A stretch of DNA of 10,328 bases from Propionibacteriaceae bacterium. GTDB taxonomy: Bacteria > Actinomycetota > Actinomycetes > Propionibacteriales > Propionibacteriaceae. Location: assembly GCA_031260385.1 (NCBI GenBank), contig JAIRKB010000188.1, positions 1 through 10,328 of the forward strand. The letters run 5' to 3'. This document shows, piece after piece, positions 6,806 through 10,328 of this stretch. The first letter of the stretch is position 1. Each line of letters begins with the position of its first letter. Both the position numbers and the translations under genes were made by a program. Below the pieces are notes generated by a model. It worked only from the letters and a program-made list of their open reading frames with translations. It had not been told where the DNA came from and ran no database searches.

Positions 6806-7576
6806 ATGTCAACAACAACTCGTGCAACTGAATACGCAGCCCGCTTTTCGGGGCTGACCGCGGTGGTGACCGGGGCTGGTTCCGGGATCGGTTTAGCGAC
6901 CGCCCGGATGCTGATCGAGGACGGCGGGCGGGTCATCGCCGTCGATATCAGCCAGCCGCGTCTCGACGAGGCGGCCGCCTTAATTGGCCCCTCGTACATC
7001 CCTGTAGCCGCCGATATCACCGCGGAGGCTGGACCACAGCTAATCGCCGAAGCCGCTGGTGGGCCGATCGATATCCTGATCAACAACGCCGGGATCATGG
7101 ATGGCTTCTTGCCGATCACCGAACTAGATGACGCCACCTGGCACAAGGTCCTCAACGTCAACCTCACCGGTCAGATGCGCCTGGTCCGCCAGTTCCTCCC
7201 CGCGATGCTGGAGGCCGGCCACGGCGCGATCGTCAATATCTCCTCCGAGGCGGCCTTGAGGATCTGCGCCGGCGTCGCCTACACCGTATCCAAGCACGGC
7301 GTCATCGGGCTGACCAAACATGTGGCCGCGATGTACGGACCGCAAGGCATCCGCAGCAACGCCATCGCCCCCGGCGGGGTGAAAACCAATGTCGGCGGGG
7401 AGTTCCTCTCCCAGTTGGCCGCGGCCCGGTTGGGCCCAATCATGGCCGCCACCAGCCCTGGCATGGCCGAGCCGGAGTGGCTAGCGCGGGCGATCTGCTT
7501 CCTCGCCGACGACCACGCCGCTTCTCATATCAACGGCATCGTCCTAGCCGTCGACGGCGGCTGGTCGGTGATGTGA
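6806..7576 (+). CDS. Short-chain dehydrogenase/reductase (classical SDR)
   Basis: This 256-residue cytoplasmic oxidoreductase transfers hydride between NAD(P) and an alcohol/ketone pair. It shows the full classical SDR set: the nucleotide loop TGAGSGIG (22-29), DI after ADIT (70-72), NNAG (93-96), the NVN stretch (117-119), and the catalytic Ser146, Tyr159 and Lys163 (YTVSK). The C-terminal GIVLAVDGGWS is typical. Asp47 at the end of the second strand (AVDIS) favours NAD(H) over NADP(H). Start ATG 6806 has a TGGGG stretch 8 bases upstream. The substrate cannot be told from sequence; family relatives act on sugars, polyols, steroids and acyl compounds. The stop is 7 bases from the stop of the convergent gene. 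Confidence 0.93.
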   Translation: MSTTTRATEYAARFSGLTAVVTGAGSGIGLATARMLIEDGGRVIAVDISQPRLDEAAALIGPSYIPVAADITAEAGPQLIAEAAGGPIDILINNAGIMDGFLPITELDDATWHKVLNVNLTGQMRLVRQFLPAMLEAGHGAIVNISSEAALRICAGVAYTVSKHGVIGLTKHVAAMYGPQGIRSNAIAPGGVKTNVGGEFLSQLAAARLGPIMAATSPGMAEPEWLARAICFLADDHAASHINGIVLAVDGGWSVM

Positions 7577-7583
7577 CAGTGTC

Positions 7584-8579
7584 TTAGGCAGAGCGGCGGG
7601 CTTTCGCTCTTGGTTTGACCGGTTCTGGTTGGACTGGATCCGGTTTGACCGGTTCCGGTTGGGACGGCTCTGACTGAGCCGGGTCAGACTTAGTTGGTTC
7701 TGGTTGGGCCCGAGGGGTTAGTCGGGCCACAATGATGCTGGCGATCCCGGCGATCAGGGCAGCGATGACGGTAGCCGTGCCAGTGCCAATATCGAAGCGC
7801 TGTTTAGCGTTATCGGCTTGTTGGCGCGCCGCGATCCGGGCGGCCGCATCCGGCAGTTCAAAGCGGACGGAAGTGAACTCGACCACCACCATCTCAGCGC
7901 CCGAATTACTATCGGCGGCGATGGTAAACCCGAAGCCATTGCCGATATAGCTGAGATCAAACCCTTCTAGGGGGATGGTGTAGGTCTCGAATTGGTCAGT
8001 GAGGGTGACGATCTGGCGGATCTTATTGGTCGAGTCGGCCCACCGCGCGACGGTCTTGCCACTGACCGGGTCATAGGCTTGACCGGCGGTAAAGAACTCG
8101 ATCTGCTCACCGCCTTGACTACCACGAGCGACGACCGTCAGAGCGGTCGCGCCACTGAGATCATAACCACAGTTCCGATGGGCCCCCCAGTCCAGCCGAC
8201 CGGGCGCCCCCGGAGTAGGAAAATAGCCGCGGGTGAACATCCAGCCTCCCCAACTGGCCCCAGTTTCGTCTAGCGCAATCTGGGCCCGCAAGCGGGGGTC
8301 GCCACCGGTCCGTACGACTTCAAGGTCGCGCACCAACCCGGCTTGGTCGTCACCGGCAACCTTGCCCGGCACCGTGAAGTTCACCGGCTGCCCGCCCAAG
8401 ACGACCGGCACGGCATCGCCAACCACCTGGGGTAACGGCAAGTCATTCGCCCCCACCCAGACCCGCCCGAGGAGGAAACCGGCGATAACCAGGTTCACCC
8501 CAGCGAAGACCACCAACACGGTGACCACGAGACGTTTTCGCCTAGCCACCCACTGACTAAAAGGTGTTCGACCCACCAT
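7584..8579 (-). CDS. Membrane-anchored protein with jelly-roll-like external domain and Pro-rich tail
   Basis: The 331-residue protein starts with a basic cytoplasmic stretch (ARRKR, 12-16) and a membrane segment at about 17-40. An external domain at about 100-242 follows. Its stretch YDLSGATALTVVARG..GGEQIEFF (139-163) and the later ETYTIPLEGFDLSYIGNGFGF resemble carbohydrate-binding jelly-roll domains found beside glycosidases. A probable helix (244-262) leads to a second membrane segment (265-285). The tail (286-331) is cytoplasmic if both segments span, rich in Pro, Glu, Lys and Gln (PEPVKPDPVQPEPVKP), and ends in basic RAKARRSA. Start ATG 8579 has GGGAGGGGG just upstream; a TTG at 8597 is less likely. 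It follows the small membrane-protein gene after 44 bases, so it is probably the last gene of that operon. Function unknown. Confidence 0.82.
   Translation of the reverse strand: MVGRTPFSQWVARRKRLVVTVLVVFAGVNLVIAGFLLGRVWVGANDLPLPQVVGDAVPVVLGGQPVNFTVPGKVAGDDQAGLVRDLEVVRTGGDPRLRAQIALDETGASWGGWMFTRGYFPTPGAPGRLDWGAHRNCGYDLSGATALTVVARGSQGGEQIEFFTAGQAYDPVSGKTVARWADSTNKIRQIVTLTDQFETYTIPLEGFDLSYIGNGFGFTIAADSNSGAEMVVVEFTSVRFELPDAAARIAARQQADNAKQRFDIGTGTATVIAALIAGIASIIVARLTPRAQPEPTKSDPAQSEPSQPEPVKPDPVQPEPVKPRAKARRSA
7612..7671. repeat. Two 30-bp imperfect tandem repeats in the Pro-rich tail
   Basis: Units at 7612-7641 and 7642-7671 share 19 of their first 20 bases (GGTTTGACCGGTTCTGGTTG against one C for T) and diverge after that. 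A more degraded copy continues to about 7710. They encode the repeated acidic/basic Pro-rich tail and probably arose by slippage. Confidence 0.75.
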
Positions 8580-8623
8580 TCCCCCTCCCGGTAACAAGCG
8601 CTAAGAGCAAGCTTACGACACTG

Positions 8624-9160
8624 TCATTTCATTCCGTAGTACGGTTTGATCAGCAGATCAGCGAGGAGCGTAACAATCACGCAGATCGGGACAATCAGCG
8701 CCGCGATCGCCAGGACGTAACCGCCGCGGCCGATGCGCTGGCTGCGGAAGGCCTGGGTGGCAAAGACGATCGTGGCGATCAAGGTCGGGATCGCCGTCAG
8801 GGTGGAAATCCCGGTTCGGCTCCAGTAATAGCTCGCTAGGGTCACGATCCCCAGGTAGGTAATTGGTCCGAAAATGAGACCGAGGATGCCGACTAGGGTC
8901 ACGGTGGCACCCGGCTGCCAGCGAGCGCGCACTAGCCCTAGCCCATAAGCGGTGATCATCCACCCGAGGAATAACCCGAGGGCGCCCCAGCTAGACAGTG
9001 CCCAGTAACCGGGAGTTTCCGCCACCCGGAGCATGACGATCGAAGGGGTCAGGAGCCCAAACCCGAAGGCGGCTATCGACCAGCTCAGATCGCGGCTCGG
9101 TTCGACTAGCGGATCGCTAGGTAGTTCACTGACTTGTTCCGTTTGAACTTGGTCTTCCAT
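8624..9160 (-). CDS. Small multi-pass membrane protein with C-terminal RIG...YGM module
   Basis: The 178-residue product has an acidic, Pro-containing N-terminus (1-24) and then four or five hydrophobic segments (about 27-44, 54-77, 86-109, 118-137 and 148-171). The C-terminal part RIGRGGYVLAIAALIVPI (142-159), ending in YYGMK, matches the same region of the next protein upstream, so the two are partial paralogues. Start ATG 9160 has GAGGGGG 6 bases upstream, while a GTG at 9175 is less likely. It lies 18 bases after the upstream gene, so the two are almost surely co-transcribed. I do not recognise a named family; the glycine-rich short repeats resemble small actinobacterial membrane proteins of unknown role. 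Confidence 0.82.
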   Translation of the reverse strand: MEDQVQTEQVSELPSDPLVEPSRDLSWSIAAFGFGLLTPSIVMLRVAETPGYWALSSWGALGLFLGWMITAYGLGLVRARWQPGATVTLVGILGLIFGPITYLGIVTLASYYWSRTGISTLTAIPTLIATIVFATQAFRSQRIGRGGYVLAIAALIVPICVIVTLLADLLIKPYYGMK

Positions 9161-9178
9161 TGCTGTCCCCCTCACCGG

Positions 9179-9520
9179 CTACATTCCATAGATGCTGCTA
9201 CGCTGGCCGACATAGATCGCGATTGCGATAATCACGGCGACTATCGGCACCCCAACCGCGATCAGCGCGAGGACAAACCCGCTAGTCCCGATCCGTTTGG
9301 CGCCCATGGCTAGGCAGCCCACTCCTAATATCGAGCCCACTAGGGCTAACACGATCAACAGCAGAATCCCACCCGCAGGCATCGTCAAACCGAGGGCCTT
9401 CGCAATCAGGAGCACGCCGATCGCACCAACTCCGGCAATAACGGCCAAACCAGGTAGAAGAACCCGATTTTTCCGGCTGGTCGGCGCCAGGGTTGGAGGA
9501 TTTGGTGTTGGGTCTGTCAT
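9179..9520 (-). CDS. Small three-pass membrane protein, paralogue of the downstream gene
   Basis: The 113-residue product has a Pro/Thr-rich N-terminus (MTDPTPNPPTLAPTS) and about three membrane segments (20-41, 50-73 and 80-103). The stretch RIGTSGFVLALIAVGVPI (76-93) matches the next gene's product at 11 of 18 positions, and both proteins end in YGM (here the last three residues). The ATG at 9520 is chosen because GGGGG precedes it by 5 bases; codons upstream to 9625 run into the end of the PstS-like gene and encode an Arg/Ser-rich stretch of unlikely quality. The general look recalls DUF4190-like small membrane proteins, but I could not confirm that. It probably heads the three-gene cluster. 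Confidence 0.8.
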   Translation of the reverse strand: MTDPTPNPPTLAPTSRKNRVLLPGLAVIAGVGAIGVLLIAKALGLTMPAGGILLLIVLALVGSILGVGCLAMGAKRIGTSGFVLALIAVGVPIVAVIIAIAIYVGQRSSIYGM

Positions 9521-9587
9521 GGAAACCCCCTGTCTCGAGCGTGATCCCATACTATCGGAAGGGTCGTTGCTGGGACTAGCAATCACC

Positions 9588-10328
9588 TTAGTTGGTGAGC
9601 GGCGTGTAGCCCGCTTGGGCGACAATGGCTTGGCCGGGCGGGGAGGTGATCCAATCGATCAGCACCTTGGTGTTGCCCTGGGGTGGGCCGTTGGTGACGG
9701 CATAAAAATCGGCGATGAACGGGTATGAGCCATTCTGGATATTCGCCACCGTAGGCGCGACCCCATCCACCTGGAGTAGCTTAGCGTCCGGGTTGGGGAA
9801 CATCGTCGTGGCAAAGAAGCGGTAGGAGAACCCCAGCGCCGGTTGGACGCCCTGCCAACTGACCGACACCTGCTGCATCATGGAACTGCTCCCCTTCGGC
9901 AAGCCCTTAGGTAGGGGTTGGGGGGCCTGGATCGGCAGGCCAGTCATCACCATCCGCTGAAGCCCGCTCTGACTGCCGGAGTTTTCCACCCGCTGATAAG
10001 CAATGATCTTCCCCCCATCCTCCCAGCCGAGGGTGGCCCACTGGGCGGTCTTGCCCGAGTAGACATTGCGGATCTGTTGGGTGGCGAGGTTGTCAAGCGG
10101 GTTGGTCTGGCCGACCAGGAAGACAAAGGCCTCCCGCCCGATCGGGGTGAAATGCAGCTCCACGCCGGCGGCTTCGGCTTTGGCTCGTTGCTCGGCGCTC
10201 GGCGCTAGTACGAAAATAACGTCGGCTTCCTTCGCTATTAAGGCATCAAAGGCGTGCAGGGTGGTCGTACACACGACATCGCTGGGGCTGTAGGCCTCGG
10301 GGGCATAAACCGCCTGGGCGATAGCGGC
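9588..10328 (-). CDS. PstS-like phosphate-binding protein, 5' end beyond the window
   Basis: The frame is open to the window edge, giving 246 C-terminal residues; the N-terminus with any signal is missing. It is recognisable as a type-2 periplasmic-binding protein of the PstS group. Supporting stretches are AFVFLVGQTNPLDNLA.QQIRNVYSGK (around 68-93), the ligand loop ENSGSQSG (116-123), ALGFSYRFF, a late IQNGSYPF..DFYAV, and a C-terminal DWITSPPGQAIVAQAGYTPL. These bind phosphate or a similar oxyanion in the family; the SGSQSG loop is the main reason for that reading. No pstC, pstA or pstB is visible, so it may be a stand-alone sensor or variant. Its stop is 67 bases from the start of the small membrane-protein gene, all on the same strand. 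Confidence 0.85.
   Translation of the reverse strand, partial: AAIAQAVYAPEAYSPSDVVCTTTLHAFDALIAKEADVIFVLAPSAEQRAKAEAAGVELHFTPIGREAFVFLVGQTNPLDNLATQQIRNVYSGKTAQWATLGWEDGGKIIAYQRVENSGSQSGLQRMVMTGLPIQAPQPLPKGLPKGSSSMMQQVSVSWQGVQPALGFSYRFFATTMFPNPDAKLLQVDGVAPTVANIQNGSYPFIADFYAVTNGPPQGNTKVLIDWITSPPGQAIVAQAGYTPLTN

Noticed and set aside
6700..7167. 155-codon minus-strand reading frame
   Set aside because: It is antisense to the dehydrogenase motifs and has a Ser/Ala-rich composition typical of a shadow frame.
7577..7583. Terminator between the dehydrogenase and the jelly-roll protein gene
   Set aside because: Only 7 bases and no inverted repeat or T-run.
1..10328. CRISPR array, tRNA or rRNA genes
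   Set aside because: No spaced direct repeats of CRISPR type and no cloverleaf or rRNA sequence seen on either strand.

Overview
The window reads as a bacterial chromosome segment, probably from a high-GC Gram-positive (Actinomycetota-like) organism. The reasons are GC-rich codon use, several GTG or TTG start candidates, lipobox lipoproteins, a sugar importer without its own ATPase, and strong GGAGG-type ribosome binding sites. The assignment to phylum is inference; no rRNA or marker gene is present.

Left part (1-4740). A 78-residue tail of an unrecognised plus-strand gene converges, with a 2-base gap, on a four-gene minus-strand operon. In transcription order the operon is a GH4 alpha-galactosidase (melA-like, 4649 to 3312), a lipoprotein sugar-binding protein (3299 to 2034), and two CUT1 permeases (1945 to 1070 and 1070 to 240). 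The binding protein imports an alpha-galactoside such as melibiose or raffinose through the permeases, and the cytoplasmic GH4 enzyme cleaves it. No ATPase or regulator gene is present, so a shared MsiK/UgpC-type ATPase elsewhere is expected. A TTGACA -35 box lies upstream, and its -10 box sits inside a 19-bp operator-like palindrome. Two perfect GC-rich hairpins fill the gap between the binding-protein and first permease genes.

Middle part (4740-7576). A cysteine-containing orphan lipoprotein (minus) is divergent from an HD-domain hydrolase (plus). Just after the HD gene is a long, nearly perfect palindrome with 24-base arms, preceded by a 14-bp tandem duplication; it looks like a REP/MITE-type element. 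A classical short-chain dehydrogenase/reductase follows.

Right part (7584-10328, all minus strand). In transcription order there is the 3' part of a PstS-like binding protein, two small membrane proteins that share a C-terminal module, and a twice membrane-spanning protein with an external jelly-roll-like domain and a repetitive Pro-rich tail. The last three are closely spaced and probably co-transcribed; their function is unknown.

Most of the window is ordinary metabolism and transport. The parts least explained by known families are the three-gene membrane-protein cluster, the orphan lipoprotein and the palindromic element.
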